DNA of 64,000 bases, taken from Martinezella rhizogenes. GTDB taxonomy: Bacteria; Pseudomonadota; Alphaproteobacteria; Rhizobiales; Rhizobiaceae. Made by a program: the position numbers and the translations under genes. The DNA lies in assembly GCF_007002745.1 (NCBI RefSeq), contig NZ_SGNY01000001.1, positions 558,001 to 622,000 of the forward strand, in the 5' to 3' direction. The notes under the pieces were generated by a model that had not been told where the DNA came from, ran no database searches, and saw nothing but the letters and a program-made list of their open reading frames with translations. Shown here in pieces: positions 8,479 to 17,901 of the stretch. The number at the start of each line of letters is the position of its first letter. Positions within the stretch are counted from its first letter, which is position 1.

Positions 8479-8958
8479 ATGCGCTGCCCATTTTGCGGTT
8501 CCGAAGACACACAGGTCAAGGACTCGCGTCCGGCGGAGGACAACACCTCCATCCGCCGGCGGCGCATCTGCCCCGATTGCGGCGGCCGCTTCACGACCTA
8601 TGAGCGCGTGCAACTGCGCGAGCTGATGGTCATCAAGAAAAGCGGCCGCAAGCTGCCCTTCGACCGGGAAAAGCTGGTGCGATCCTTCGAGATCGCGCTG
8701 CGCAAGCGCCCGGTTGACCGCGACCGGATCGAGCGGGCCGTGTCAGGCATTGCCCGTCGTCTCGAAAGCTCCGGCGAGACGGAAATTCCCTCGGAAGAAA
8801 TCGGCCTGCAGGTTCTCGAAGCGCTGAAAAGCCTCGATGACGTGGCCTTCGTGCGTTATGCCTCGGTCTATCGCGATTTCAGCCATGCCGAGGATTTTGA
8901 AAACGTGATTGCCGAAATCAACGCCAAGATCGCCCGCGACACGGACGCCGGAGTCTAG
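8479..8958 (+). CDS. nrdR: Transcriptional repressor NrdR
   Basis: 159 residues: a zinc ribbon (CPFCG at residue 3 and CPDCG near residue 31) followed by an ATP-cone domain (from about residue 47, [23 protein letters not shown]). NrdR senses ATP/dATP and represses ribonucleotide reductase genes through NrdR boxes. The flanks are tight: 12 bp after glyA and 2 bp before ribD, an alphaproteobacterial operon arrangement that does not itself include nrd genes. Confidence 0.97.
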   Translation: MRCPFCGSEDTQVKDSRPAEDNTSIRRRRICPDCGGRFTTYERVQLRELMVIKKSGRKLPFDREKLVRSFEIALRKRPVDRDRIERAVSGIARRLESSGETEIPSEEIGLQVLEALKSLDDVAFVRYASVYRDFSHAEDFENVIAEINAKIARDTDAGV

Positions 8959-8960
8959 CC

Positions 8961-10205
8961 GTGACGAGCCGTGCCGATGACGAAAGGTTCATGGCCCGCG
9001 CCATCGAGGTTTCGCTTCGCCACCAGGGCCAGACGCTGACCAACCCCTCGGTCGGCTGTGTTCTCGTCAAGGACGGGAAAATCATCGCCGAAGCGGTGAC
9101 TGCCATCGGCGGTCGCCCCCATGCCGAACGTCAGGCGCTGGAAATCGCCGGCGAGGCGGCCCGTGGTGCTACCGCCTATGTGACGCTCGAACCATGCTCG
9201 CACTGGGGCAAGACCCCGCCATGCGCCAATGCCCTGGTGGAATACGGCGTCGCCCGTGTCGTGGTGGCGGTGGATGATCCGGATGAGCGTGTTTCCGGCC
9301 GTGGTTATACGATTTTGCGCGATGCCGGCATTGTCGTGGAAACCGGCCTGCTGCGTGATGAGGGTAAGAGGGCGCTTGCCGGTTACCTCACGCGCCAGAT
9401 GAAAAAACGCCCGCATGTGATTCTGAAGCTTGCCGTTTCCGCCGATGGCATGATCGGCAGGAAAGGCGAGGGGCAGGTGGCGATCACCGGTCCCGAGGCT
9501 CGCCATGCCGTGCATGAGCTGCGGGCGCGTTGCGATTGTATTCTCGTCGGCATCAGGACCGCGATTGCGGATGACCCGGAGCTGACGGTGCGGATCACCG
9601 GCATGGAGCAGCGCTCGCCGGTGCGCATCGTGCTGGACCGGCAGTTTGAATTGCCGTTGACGTCGAAGCTGGTGCGGAGTGCGCGGGAGGTGCCGGTGGT
9701 GGTTGCGGCTTTACCCCCCTCTGCCCTGCCGGGCATCTCCCCCTCAAGGGGGGAGATCGGCAAGGGGCTGTCCGCTCGCTCAAATTTTGAGCCGGGGTCT
9801 CATTCGCCAGCTGTTGATGTCGGGCAACACGCCGCTCCATCGATCTCCCCCCTTGAGGGGGAGATGCCCGGCAGGGCAGAGGGGGGTAACCGCGAGTCAA
9901 AGCGCCAACTCCTCACCAACGCCGGCGTCCAGATCCTCGAAGCCACAACCCTCGAAAACCTCCTCCACGTCCTTGCCGATAGCGGCATGTCGGAACTTCT
10001 GGTCGAAGGCGGTGCCTTTGCCGCAAAATCATTCCTTGAAGCCGGGCTGGTGGACCGTATCATGCTGTTCGAAAGCCCTGTCGTGATCGGTGAGGGCGGC
10101 ATTGAAACGCCGCTCCGCCGTGCCGATATCACGGGCGATTATGCTTTGGTCAGTGAAACCGCCTATGGGCCGGATCGCTGCTTCGATTATGAAAGGCCGA
10201 TTTGA
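8961..10205 (+). CDS. ribD: Bifunctional riboflavin deaminase/reductase RibD with in-frame repeat insertion
   Basis: Catalyses deamination then side-chain reduction in riboflavin synthesis. The N-terminal deaminase shows the zinc motif PHAERQALE and EPCSHWGKTPPC; the C-terminal reductase begins near residue 145 (RPHVILKLAVSADGMIG) and ends with LLVEGGA and a DRIMLF strand. At 414 residues it is longer than usual because a 180-bp palindromic repeat (9711-9890) is inserted without breaking the frame, adding residues ~251-310 of low-complexity Pro/Ser/Gly sequence between two reductase segments (VVVAA and RQLLTNAGVQILE). Whether the enzyme remains active cannot be told from sequence, but the frame and downstream motifs are intact. 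The stop overlaps the ribE start (TGATG). Confidence 0.95.
   Translation: MTSRADDERFMARAIEVSLRHQGQTLTNPSVGCVLVKDGKIIAEAVTAIGGRPHAERQALEIAGEAARGATAYVTLEPCSHWGKTPPCANALVEYGVARVVVAVDDPDERVSGRGYTILRDAGIVVETGLLRDEGKRALAGYLTRQMKKRPHVILKLAVSADGMIGRKGEGQVAITGPEARHAVHELRARCDCILVGIRTAIADDPELTVRITGMEQRSPVRIVLDRQFELPLTSKLVRSAREVPVVVAALPPSALPGISPSRGEIGKGLSARSNFEPGSHSPAVDVGQHAAPSISPLEGEMPGRAEGGNRESKRQLLTNAGVQILEATTLENLLHVLADSGMSELLVEGGAFAAKSFLEAGLVDRIMLFESPVVIGEGGIETPLRRADITGDYALVSETAYGPDRCFDYERPI
9711..9890. repeat. 180-bp palindromic repeat element inside ribD
   Basis: A 49-base left arm (9711-9759) and a 50-base right arm (9841-9890) are inverted copies differing by a single G/C indel. Each arm itself contains a small hairpin (CTCCCCCTCAAGGGGGGAG). 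The spacer is 81 bp and the total of 180 bp is exactly 60 codons. Arms of this type (CCTGCCGGGCATCTCCCCC) are familiar as dispersed intergenic repeats in Rhizobiaceae. Here one is inside a coding region and stays in frame. Confidence 0.92.
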
Positions 10206-10816
10206 TGTTTACCGGAATTGTCACCGACGTTGGAACCGTTTCCGAGCTGGAAGCCCTGGCTGAAGGCATTCGTCTGCGGGTGGCGACCAATTACGATCCC
10301 AAGACCATCGATATGGGTGCATCCATCTCCCATGGCGGCATTTGCCTGACGGTGACGAGGCTGCCGGAAGACGGCAGCAACGAGCGCTGGTATGAGGTCG
10401 AGGCCTGGGAAGAGGCGCTGCGCCTGACAACGATTGCCGGCTGGAAACAGGGCACCCATGTCAATCTGGAGCGGGCGCTGAAGATCGGCGACGAGCTTGG
10501 CGGTCACATCGTCTCCGGGCATGTCGATGGCAAGGCGGAAATCCTGGCCGTAGAGCCGGAAGGCGAAGCGGTACGTATCCGCCTGCGCGCGCCGGACCAT
10601 CTGGCAAAATTCGTGGCGCCCAAGGGTTCCGTGGCGCTCGACGGCACTTCGCTGACCGTCAATGCCGTCGAAGGCACCGATTTCGACGTGCTGCTCATCC
10701 GCCACACGCTGACTGTGACGACGTGGGGCGAGCGCCAGCCCGGAGACTTCGTCAATTTCGAAGTCGATACGATGGCGCGTTATGCCGCACGGCTTGCGGA
10801 ATTTCCCTCGGCGTAA
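10205..10816 (+). CDS. ribE: Riboflavin synthase alpha chain
   Basis: Dismutates two 6,7-dimethyl-8-ribityllumazine molecules to riboflavin. 203 residues with the two lumazine-binding halves: MFTGIVTDVG at the start, and VALDGTSLTVNAVEG opening a second-repeat motif. The N-terminal MFTGI signature fixes the start at 10205, overlapping the ribD stop by 1 bp. ribH, encoding the enzyme for the previous step, lies about 1.1 kb downstream beyond a repeat element and a LysE gene. Confidence 0.96.
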   Translation: MFTGIVTDVGTVSELEALAEGIRLRVATNYDPKTIDMGASISHGGICLTVTRLPEDGSNERWYEVEAWEEALRLTTIAGWKQGTHVNLERALKIGDELGGHIVSGHVDGKAEILAVEPEGEAVRIRLRAPDHLAKFVAPKGSVALDGTSLTVNAVEGTDFDVLLIRHTLTVTTWGERQPGDFVNFEVDTMARYAARLAEFPSA

Positions 10817-10863
10817 GCTGGCGAGGCTCGGCGTTTTATTATGTTCGCGGACTCTTCCTTCTC

Positions 10864-10978
10864 CCGTCATTCCGGCCTTGAGCCGGAATCCAGCCAGCCC
10901 AAGTCCTTGGGCTGAGAAGACTCCTTTCGCCGCACAGACGCGCGTCGGCTGGATGCCGGATCAAGTCCGGCATGACGG
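10864..10978. repeat. Palindromic intergenic repeat, copy 1
   Basis: Imperfect 32-base inverted arms (10864-10895 and 10947-10978; both begin CCGTCATnCCGG when read inward) flank a core containing CAGCCCAAGTCCTTGGGCTG and CAGACGCGCGTCGGCTGG. Each arm is itself a hairpin. The core recurs nearly identically, in the opposite orientation, at 46311-46427, so this is a dispersed element and not a simple terminator. Being after ribE, it may also affect readthrough. Confidence 0.85.
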
Positions 10979-11111
10979 AGGAGGAGCAGCGAGTTTGATC
11001 GTGATCGGTGTTGGTCGCCGCCACACTTCCGGTCGAACCGGAAAGATTGTAAAGACGTCATTCAGCCGTTTGAGATCGACTGCGCGCCAAACAGGGTAGG
11101 GAACATACATC

Positions 11112-11744
11112 ATGCCGTCTTTTGAACTGCTGACAGCCTTTTTCATAACCACCGCCCTGTTCGCCTATATTCCCGGTCCGGCCATGCTTTACGCGGCGGC
11201 ACAGACCATGGCGCGGGGTCGGTTTGCCGGGCTGATGGCGGTACTCGGCATCCATGTCGGCTGCTATTTTCATATCTTCGCCGCTGCGGCCGGTCTCTCC
11301 GTGCTGTTTCAGGCGGTTCCATGGCTTTACCTCGCGGTGAAGCTGTGCGGGGCGCTTTATCTTATCTGGCTGGGTTTCTCGATGCTGCGTAGCAAGCTGG
11401 AAGGGGAGGCGGTCAATCTCACCATCGAGCCGAAATCGGCGCGTCGGGCTTTCATCGACAGTATCATCGTTGATGTCCTTAATCCGAAGACGGCGCTGTT
11501 CTTTCTGGCCTTCCTGCCGCAATTCGTGGATCCGGCGGCCGCTTTCCCGGTCTGGCTGCAGTTCCTGATCCTCGGCATTGCCGTCAATTTCATTTTCTCC
11601 TCCGCCGATCTCGTCGGCGTGCTTCTGGCGGGCGCGATGGTCGGGCGTCTGAAGCGGTCGAGCGCCGTGCAGGCTCTGGCCCGGCGCGCTGCCGGAACGG
11701 TGCTGATGGGGCTTGGCGTGCATCTGGCTTTCCAGAAAAGCTGA
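11112..11744 (+). CDS. LysE/RhtB-family amino-acid exporter
   Basis: 210 residues with the LysE pattern: an N-terminal helix ending in the YIPGPAMLYAAAQTMARGRFAG motif, then GALYLIWLGFSMLRSK, a basic loop, and a second half beginning VDVLNPKTALFFLAFLPQFVD. About six membrane segments. Members export lysine, threonine, homoserine and related metabolites; the substrate cannot be set from sequence. It interrupts the rib gene order between ribE and ribH on the same strand. Confidence 0.9.
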   Translation: MPSFELLTAFFITTALFAYIPGPAMLYAAAQTMARGRFAGLMAVLGIHVGCYFHIFAAAAGLSVLFQAVPWLYLAVKLCGALYLIWLGFSMLRSKLEGEAVNLTIEPKSARRAFIDSIIVDVLNPKTALFFLAFLPQFVDPAAAFPVWLQFLILGIAVNFIFSSADLVGVLLAGAMVGRLKRSSAVQALARRAAGTVLMGLGVHLAFQKS

Positions 11745-11918
11745 TTTTTCATCCGCGCCGCAGAGACATCAAGCCTTGCGGGATACCCCGCAAACGGGCC
11801 ATGCTGCGTGGGCGATGCATGAAAATACTTGCCAAGAACGGCCAGCCGTGGTTTGACCGCCGCAAAAGCCGGTATGATCCGGCGTAAGCTTTTCGGGAAA
11901 ATCCCCAGGAACCCTCAC

Positions 11919-12365
11919 ATGTCCAAACCTCATCTTCTTATCGTGGAAGCACGTTTTTACGACGATATGGCGGATGCCCTTCTCGAAGGCGCGAAGTTCG
12001 CGCTCGATGAGGCCGGCGCCACCTATGACGTCATCACCGTTCCCGGCGCGCTGGAAATTCCCGCCGCCATCGCCATGGCGCTTGATGGCGCCGACAATGA
12101 CGGCACGGAATATGACGGTTTCGTCGCACTCGGCATGGTCATTCGCGGCGAGACCTACCACTTCGATATCGTCTCCAACGAATCCTCCCGCGCCCTGATG
12201 GATCTCGCCGTCAGCGAATCGCTGCCGATCGGCAACGGTATCCTCACCGTTGAAAATGACGAGCAGGCCTGGGCGCGCGTGCGCCGTTCCGACAAGGACA
12301 AGGGCGGTTTTGCCGCCCGTGCGGCGCTGACCATGATCGAGCTGAAGAAGAAACTGGGTGGCTGA
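11919..12365 (+). CDS. ribH: 6,7-dimethyl-8-ribityllumazine synthase
   Basis: Condenses 5-amino-6-ribitylaminouracil with dihydroxybutanone phosphate. 148 residues from the ATG at 11919 (ribosome site CAGGAACC); an upstream extension to 11829 is open but lacks conserved sequence. Motifs: [27 protein letters not shown] and [15 protein letters not shown]. It contains the active-site histidine (in TYHFD). It is followed almost immediately by nusB, the classic ribH-nusB pair. Confidence 0.96.
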   Translation: MSKPHLLIVEARFYDDMADALLEGAKFALDEAGATYDVITVPGALEIPAAIAMALDGADNDGTEYDGFVALGMVIRGETYHFDIVSNESSRALMDLAVSESLPIGNGILTVENDEQAWARVRRSDKDKGGFAARAALTMIELKKKLGG

Positions 12366-12369
12366 GCGC

Positions 12370-12867
12370 ATGTCGAATGTTGATAATGGCGGCGAACCGC
12401 GCCAGCCTTCGGTAAAGCCGGCCAACCAGCGCGGCGCGGCCCGCCTTGCGGCCGTGCAGGCGCTTTACCAGATGGATGTCGGCGGCACCGGCGTGATGGA
12501 AGTGGTGGCCGAATATGAGGCGCACCGTCTCGGTCAGGAAGTCGATGGCGATACCTATCTGAAGGCCGATCCGTCGTGGTTCCGCTCCATCGTCTCCGGC
12601 GTCGTCCGTGACCAGACGAAGATCGACCCACTGGTGCGTTCCGCCCTTCTGGAAGACTGGCCGCTGTCGCGTCTCGATGCCACCGTGCGCGCCATTCTTC
12701 GCGCCGGCACCTTCGAGATCCTTGAGCGTAATGACGTGCCGGTCGCCGTCATCGTCACAGAATATGTTGAAATCGCCCGCGCTTTCTTCGAACACGACGA
12801 GCCGAAGCTGGTGAATGCGGTGCTTGACCGCATCGCCAAGCAGGTGCGCGGCGAGGCAAAACGCTAA
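12370..12867 (+). CDS. nusB: Transcription antitermination factor NusB
   Basis: 165 residues, all-helical NusB domain: [17 protein letters not shown] at the N-terminus, a middle [17 protein letters not shown], then [17 protein letters not shown] and [30 protein letters not shown]. It binds boxA RNA with NusE in rRNA antitermination. I chose the ATG at 12370, 5 bp after the ribH stop; a GTG at 12358 would overlap ribH by 8 bp. The N-terminal 25 residues are a polar extension common in Rhizobiales. Confidence 0.95.
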   Translation: MSNVDNGGEPRQPSVKPANQRGAARLAAVQALYQMDVGGTGVMEVVAEYEAHRLGQEVDGDTYLKADPSWFRSIVSGVVRDQTKIDPLVRSALLEDWPLSRLDATVRAILRAGTFEILERNDVPVAVIVTEYVEIARAFFEHDEPKLVNAVLDRIAKQVRGEAKR

Positions 12868-12888
12868 AATACATCAGGTGAGGAAGAC

Positions 12889-14112
12889 ATGAGCGCCGTT
12901 TCCGTCCCCGGACTTGAAGTTCAACTGGGCGAGGCCAAGCGCAACGTCTTCCTCCTCACCATGGCGCAGGCGATCATGGGGTCGGCCGCGCCCTTAAGCT
13001 TTTCGGTCGGCGCGCTTGCCGGTTATCAGCTGCTCGGAGCCGACAAGTCGCTGGCAACCGCGCCGCTCACCGGCTTCAATATCGGCGTGGCGCTCGGTGC
13101 CATCTGCGTTGCGGCGGCATCCCGTTTCCTCGGCCGCAAGGCCGGTTTCATGGTCGGCGCGCTGATGTGCTCGATCGGCGGTGGCATCGCCGCAGTCGCG
13201 CTCTTCCGCACGGATTTCTGGCTGTTTGCCGTCGGTCTGCTGCTGATCGGTATCTCAGGCGGTTTCACGCAAAAAATCCGTTTCGCCGCAGCCGACGCAT
13301 CGCCATCCTTTTACAAACCGAAGGCTATTTCCTGGATTCTGGCAGGCGGCATCATTTCGGCCATCGTCGGGCCGCAACTGGCTATCCTCGGCAAGGATCT
13401 GCTCGCACCGGTCACTTTTGCCGGCGCGTTCATCGCACTGGTGCCGCTCGGCCTCGTCTCGATCGCCATTCTGGCTTTCCTGAAATTGCCCGACCCGAAG
13501 GCAGCATCCACCCATACGGAGGCCGCGCGTCCGCTGTCGGAAATCGTCCGCACCCAGCGTTTCATCACCGGCATGGTCTGCGGTATCGGTTCTTATGCGC
13601 TGATGACCTTCATGATGACCGGTGCGCCGCTTGCCATGGTCGTCGGCTGCGGTTTCCCCACCGAACTCGCCACGCTCGGCATCCAGTGGCACGTTCTGGC
13701 CATGTTCGCGCCGAGCTTCTTCACCGGCATGCTGATTTCCCGATTCGGTGCGGAAAAAATCGTTGCATTCGGCCTCATCGTGCTGATGGCCTGCGCCGTC
13801 ATCGCCCATATGGGCATCGAATTGTGGAACTTCTGGGCCGCGCTCATCCTGCTCGGGCTTGGCTGGAATTTCGGCTTCATCGGCGCAACCGCCATCATCA
13901 CGTCAAGCTATCGCCCGCATGAGGCGGACAAGGTGCAGGGCTTCCACGATATCGTGCTGTTCGGCACGGTAGCGCTCTCGTCCTTCTCTTCCGGCAAGGT
14001 GTTTACGGCGTGGGGCTGGTCGGTGATGAACCTCGTCATCTGGCCGGTTGCGGGGCTTTGCCTGCTGCTCGTCCTCTCGCTGCTGCTGAGGCAGCGCAAA
14101 ACCGCCGCGTAA
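12889..14112 (+). CDS. Major facilitator superfamily transporter
   Basis: 407 residues with about 12 hydrophobic helices in two halves separated by a polar loop near residues 200-220 (PDPKAASTHTEAARPLSEIV). Helix 2-3 carries the degenerate MFS loop SRFLGRKAGFMVGA. The C-terminal half has ISRFGAEKIVAFG in the equivalent position. It resembles uncharacterised MFS permeases of the YnfM/CynX-like kind; the substrate is unknown. It starts 21 bp after nusB behind a GAGGAAG ribosome site, so it may be the last gene of the rib-nusB transcript. Confidence 0.85.
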   Translation: MSAVSVPGLEVQLGEAKRNVFLLTMAQAIMGSAAPLSFSVGALAGYQLLGADKSLATAPLTGFNIGVALGAICVAAASRFLGRKAGFMVGALMCSIGGGIAAVALFRTDFWLFAVGLLLIGISGGFTQKIRFAAADASPSFYKPKAISWILAGGIISAIVGPQLAILGKDLLAPVTFAGAFIALVPLGLVSIAILAFLKLPDPKAASTHTEAARPLSEIVRTQRFITGMVCGIGSYALMTFMMTGAPLAMVVGCGFPTELATLGIQWHVLAMFAPSFFTGMLISRFGAEKIVAFGLIVLMACAVIAHMGIELWNFWAALILLGLGWNFGFIGATAIITSSYRPHEADKVQGFHDIVLFGTVALSSFSSGKVFTAWGWSVMNLVIWPVAGLCLLLVLSLLLRQRKTAA

Positions 14113-14182
14113 GGTCGCACTCCTTCTCTACCCCTTTCATGTTTCAGGCAAATTTGTGGGCTTGACGCCGCACCTTTCGCCA

Positions 14183-14326
14183 ACGCAATCTTGCCGCGCA
14201 GGTCGTTTTTCCTTGGGAGGGGAATAAACGGCCCCGACAGGACCTGGTGCGCGTGTGAACGCCCATGTCCTTGCACATGGTTCGCCGCGCCGGGGAGGGA
14301 GTGAGACCCGGCCTTTTGGGAGGTAA
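14183..14326 (+). promoter_or_regulatory. Structured leader upstream of hppA
   Basis: The 220-bp gap before hppA contains nested inverted repeats: CCATGT-CCTTGC-ACATGG at the tip, extended by GGTGCGCG...GTGAAC pairing imperfectly with GTTCGCCGCGCC. The result is a long hairpin about 40 bp before the start. I do not recognise it as a known riboswitch. It could be a terminator/attenuator or an mRNA-stabilising leader. Confidence 0.35.
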
Positions 14327-14332
14327 GTGCGC

Positions 14333-16471
14333 ATGACCGTAATACCGTTAGTGATTTTATGTGGGGTCCTGTCCGTGGTGTACGCGGTGTGGACGACCAA
14401 GAGCGTTCTCGATGCCGATCAGGGCAACGAGCGTATGCGTGAAATAGCAGGTTTTATCCGTGAAGGTGCGCAGGCTTATCTCACCCGTCAATATCTCACC
14501 ATCGCCATCGTCGGATTGATCGTCGCCGTTCTTGCCTGGTATCTGCTGTCGGCCATCGCGGCCATCGGTTTTGTTATCGGCGCGGTGCTGTCCGGCGTTG
14601 CCGGTTTCGTCGGCATGCATGTTTCCGTGCGCGCCAATCTGCGCACCGCGCAGGCCGCATCCCACAGCCTTGGCGCCGGCCTTGATATCGCCTTCAAGTC
14701 GGGCGCCATTACCGGCATGCTGGTTGCCGGCCTCGCGCTGCTTGGCGTTTCCATCTATTATTACATACTGACCTCGGTCCTTGGCCATCCGCCCGGATCA
14801 CGCGCGGTCATCGACGCGCTGGTGTCGCTCGGCTTCGGCGCGTCGCTGATTTCGATCTTCGCCCGTCTCGGCGGCGGCATCTTCACCAAGGGCGCCGATG
14901 TCGGCGGTGACCTTGTCGGCAAGGTCGAGGCCGGCATTCCGGAAGATGACCCACGCAACCCGGCAACCATTGCCGATAATGTCGGTGATAACGTCGGCGA
15001 TTGCGCCGGCATGGCGGCCGACCTGTTCGAGACCTATGCCGTCTCCGTTGTTGCGACGATGGTTCTCGCCGCGATCTTCTTTGCCGGAACGCCGATCCTG
15101 GAAAGCGCCATGGTCTATCCGCTGGCGATCTGCGGCGCCTGCATTCTGACTTCGATTGCCGGTACCTTCTTCGTCAAGCTTGGCACCAACAATTCCATCA
15201 TGGGCGCGCTCTATAAGGGGCTTATCGCCACCGGTATCTTCTCGGTCGCCGGTCTTGCGGTCGCAACCTATGCAACGGTTGGCTGGGGAACGATAGGCAC
15301 GGTCGCCGGAATGGAAATTACCGGCACCAACCTCTTCCTTTGCGGGCTGGTCGGCCTGGTCGTCACGGCGCTGATCGTCGTCATCACCGAATATTATACC
15401 GGCACCAACAAGCGCCCGGTCAACTCCATCGCCCAGGCATCGGTTACCGGCCACGGCACCAACGTCATCCAGGGGCTTGCCGTCTCCCTGGAATCGACGG
15501 CGCTGCCGGCCATCGTCATCGTCGGTGGCATCATCGGCACCTACCAGCTCGGCGGCCTGTTCGGCACCGGCATCGCGGTCACCGCCATGCTTGGCCTTGC
15601 CGGCATGATCGTGGCGCTCGACGCTTTCGGTCCGGTCACGGACAATGCCGGCGGCATCGCCGAAATGGCCGGCCTTGATCCGGATGTGCGCAAGGCGACC
15701 GACGCGCTGGATGCCGTCGGCAACACCACCAAGGCGGTCACCAAGGGTTATGCCATCGGCTCTGCCGGCCTCGGCGCGCTGGTGCTGTTTGCCGCCTATG
15801 CCAACGACCTGTCCTACTTCGCCGCCAATGGCGATACCTATCCCTACTTCAAGGACATGGGCGAGATTTCCTTCAGCCTTGCCAATCCTTACGTCGTTGC
15901 CGGCCTGCTGTTCGGTGGCCTTATCCCCTACCTCTTCGGCGGCATCGCCATGACGGCGGTGGGCAAGGCGGCAGGTGCCATCGTCGAGGAAGTGCGCCGT
16001 CAGTTCCGCGAAAAACCCGGCATCATGGCGGGCACGGAAAAGCCTGACTACGGCAGGGCGGTCGATCTGCTGACGAAAGCGGCGATCCGGGAAATGATCA
16101 TCCCGTCGCTTCTGCCGGTTCTCGCCCCTCTCGTCGTTTATTTTGGCGTGCTGCTGATCTCGGGCTCCAAGGCGTCAGCCTTTGCCGCACTCGGGGCATC
16201 GTTGCTCGGCGTCATCATCAACGGCCTGTTCGTGGCGATTTCCATGACATCAGGCGGTGGCGCCTGGGATAATGCCAAGAAGAGCTTCGAGGATGGTTTC
16301 ATCGACAAGGACGGCGTGCGCCACGTCAAGGGCTCGGACGCCCACAAGGCGTCGGTGACGGGTGATACCGTCGGCGACCCCTATAAGGACACCGCCGGCC
16401 CCGCCGTCAATCCGGCCATCAAGATCACCAATATCGTGGCGCTGCTGCTGCTGGCAATTCTTGCCCACTGA
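14333..16471 (+). CDS. hppA: Membrane-bound proton-translocating pyrophosphatase
   Basis: Couples pyrophosphate hydrolysis to proton pumping. 712 residues with about 16 helices. Catalytic motifs: [20 protein letters not shown], then [19 protein letters not shown], and later [16 protein letters not shown] and [20 protein letters not shown]. The lysine in [17 protein letters not shown] is the residue typical of potassium-independent enzymes. The ATG at 14333 has a GGGAGG site 9 bp upstream and is preferred to the GTG at 14327. In Agrobacterium this pump has been placed in acidocalcisome-like granules. Terminated by the hairpin at 16495. Confidence 0.97.
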   Translation: MTVIPLVILCGVLSVVYAVWTTKSVLDADQGNERMREIAGFIREGAQAYLTRQYLTIAIVGLIVAVLAWYLLSAIAAIGFVIGAVLSGVAGFVGMHVSVRANLRTAQAASHSLGAGLDIAFKSGAITGMLVAGLALLGVSIYYYILTSVLGHPPGSRAVIDALVSLGFGASLISIFARLGGGIFTKGADVGGDLVGKVEAGIPEDDPRNPATIADNVGDNVGDCAGMAADLFETYAVSVVATMVLAAIFFAGTPILESAMVYPLAICGACILTSIAGTFFVKLGTNNSIMGALYKGLIATGIFSVAGLAVATYATVGWGTIGTVAGMEITGTNLFLCGLVGLVVTALIVVITEYYTGTNKRPVNSIAQASVTGHGTNVIQGLAVSLESTALPAIVIVGGIIGTYQLGGLFGTGIAVTAMLGLAGMIVALDAFGPVTDNAGGIAEMAGLDPDVRKATDALDAVGNTTKAVTKGYAIGSAGLGALVLFAAYANDLSYFAANGDTYPYFKDMGEISFSLANPYVVAGLLFGGLIPYLFGGIAMTAVGKAAGAIVEEVRRQFREKPGIMAGTEKPDYGRAVDLLTKAAIREMIIPSLLPVLAPLVVYFGVLLISGSKASAFAALGASLLGVIINGLFVAISMTSGGGAWDNAKKSFEDGFIDKDGVRHVKGSDAHKASVTGDTVGDPYKDTAGPAVNPAIKITNIVALLLLAILAH

Positions 16472-16494
16472 AAGCTTGATGCCTGACAAACGAA

Positions 16495-16523
16495 AAAGGC
16501 CCGGGGAGCGATCCTCGGGCCTT
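16495..16523. terminator. Bidirectional terminator between hppA and bamE
   Basis: AAAGGCCCG pairs with CGGGCCTTT around a loop with further pairing; A- and T-rich flanks on both sides suit termination of the two convergent genes. Confidence 0.85.
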
Positions 16524-16552
16524 TGATTTTTGCGAATTCTTTTGCCTGCCGG

Positions 16553-17083
16553 TCAGGGCGTGTTGTTGCCCTGGCCGAGAATGCTCTTGGCGATGTTGGC
16601 GCCCGAGGTGCCGCCGGAGAGCAGCTGCTGCAGGAAGGTGAGATCCTTGCCGCCCGTCGGGGTGGTGCGCGAAATCGTGTCGAAGACCTTGCCGTCCTGC
16701 AGCGCGTAATTGGCCTTGCGCTCGATCACGCCGTCCTTGTTGAAATAGATGGCGAGAATGTTCTGCTCGACCAGCGTCGGCTTCATGAAGGCGGCGCGGC
16801 GCACGCGCTTCTGCGAGATGTAATAGAACACCTCGTTGCCGAAGGTCGCCGTGGTGGAGGGCGTGCCCATGGTCAGCAGAACCTGTTCGCGGCTGGAGCC
16901 TTCTGGGATCAGCTGGAGCGACTGCTCGTCCATGACGTAGCCGTTGTGGAACACGTCGGTGGTGCTGGTGCAGGCGGAAAGCAGGCCGGATGCGAGCACG
17001 ATTGCGATGGCCGTCTTGCTCAGAATTTTGCCGTGACTTGCGGATTTCTGCTTGCTCAACTGCTTTTCCCCGACTGCGATCAT
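16553..17083 (-). CDS. bamE: Outer-membrane assembly lipoprotein BamE (SmpA)
   Basis: 176 residues from the ATG at 17083. A basic N-terminus and hydrophobic helix end in the lipobox LSAC (Cys38), so the mature protein is an outer-membrane lipoprotein. The SmpA/BamE domain follows (LQLIPEGSSREQVLLTMGTPSTTATFGNEVFYYIS). It supports the BamA complex inserting beta-barrel proteins. A Gly/Asn-rich tail is typical of rhizobial versions. It is transcribed divergently from the CBP3-like gene. Confidence 0.92.
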   Translation of the reverse strand: MIAVGEKQLSKQKSASHGKILSKTAIAIVLASGLLSACTSTTDVFHNGYVMDEQSLQLIPEGSSREQVLLTMGTPSTTATFGNEVFYYISQKRVRRAAFMKPTLVEQNILAIYFNKDGVIERKANYALQDGKVFDTISRTTPTGGKDLTFLQQLLSGGTSGANIAKSILGQGNNTP

Positions 17084-17353
17084 GAATGGCACCTTCCGGC
17101 ATTGCGTGGTGCACAGTGTCTGTGCACATGATTGTGTCAATCCGGGGACGGAAAATCCCGATCACCCCCCAAATTCAATGCTTTCCCGGTCTTTTGGAAC
17201 TCCTCCGGTTCTCTTCGACTGTTTCAGCCGAAAGACGAACGTGACCGCGACAGCATTGCAATTCGTGGATGCTTCGGTAAACCAGCTTTGACGATCATGC
17301 AACAAGTGCGAGGGGCGGTAAGTGAATTCACCGGTCACGTTCGGAAAAAAACG

Positions 17354-17893
17354 ATGATATTCGGGCTGTTCAAGAAGAAAAACAACAATCGCGCCATAGT
17401 CGACCGGCAATATGAGACCTTGACGGCGGCCGCCCGCTCGCCCGGTTTTTATCTCGATCTCGGCGTTCCCGATACCGTGATGGGCCGTTTCGAGATGCTG
17501 TCGGTCATCATGATTCTCTATTTCCGTCGCACCAAGTCCTCCGGGGTCAGCGGTCAGGAGATCGCGCAGGAGATCGTTGACGCCTTTTTTCAGGATATCG
17601 ATCATTCCATCCGTGAACTCGGTATCGGTGACCAGGGTGTGCCGAAACGCATGAAGAAATTCGCCGGCATGTTTTACGGACGGCTCGAATCCTATGCGGC
17701 GGCGCTGGATGCATCCGACCCCGTTGCCCTTGCCGCAGCGCTTCGGCGCAATATATATCCGCAGGCAGACGAGACGGCGCCGGCGCTGGACGGGCTGGCG
17801 GGCTGGATGATGGAAGCCTCTTCGGCCCTTTCCGCCGTCTCCGAAGAAACAATAGCAACCGGAAGCCTGACGCTGCCCTTGCCTGGACGATGA
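17354..17893 (+). CDS. Ubiquinol-cytochrome c chaperone (CBP3-like) family protein
   Basis: 179 residues from the ATG at 17354. The fold is the all-helical CBP3/UQCC1 chaperone domain: an ARSPGFYLDLGVPDTVMGRFEMLSVIMILYFRR stretch, then QEIVDAFFQDIDHSIRELGIGDQGVPKRMKKFAGMFYGRL split over residues ~70-120. Mitochondrial homologues help assemble cytochrome b of complex III; the bacterial role is inferred. It overlaps or abuts the DUF177 gene, and the pair precedes plsX-fabH in the usual alphaproteobacterial order. Confidence 0.88.
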   Translation: MIFGLFKKKNNNRAIVDRQYETLTAAARSPGFYLDLGVPDTVMGRFEMLSVIMILYFRRTKSSGVSGQEIAQEIVDAFFQDIDHSIRELGIGDQGVPKRMKKFAGMFYGRLESYAAALDASDPVALAAALRRNIYPQADETAPALDGLAGWMMEASSALSAVSEETIATGSLTLPLPGR

Positions 17894-17901
17894 GGTTCAC
17901 C

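Noticed and set aside
7162..8613. A 483-residue open frame opposite glyA and nrdR
   Set aside because: It crosses two well-supported genes on the other strand and has the composition of a reverse-complement shadow.
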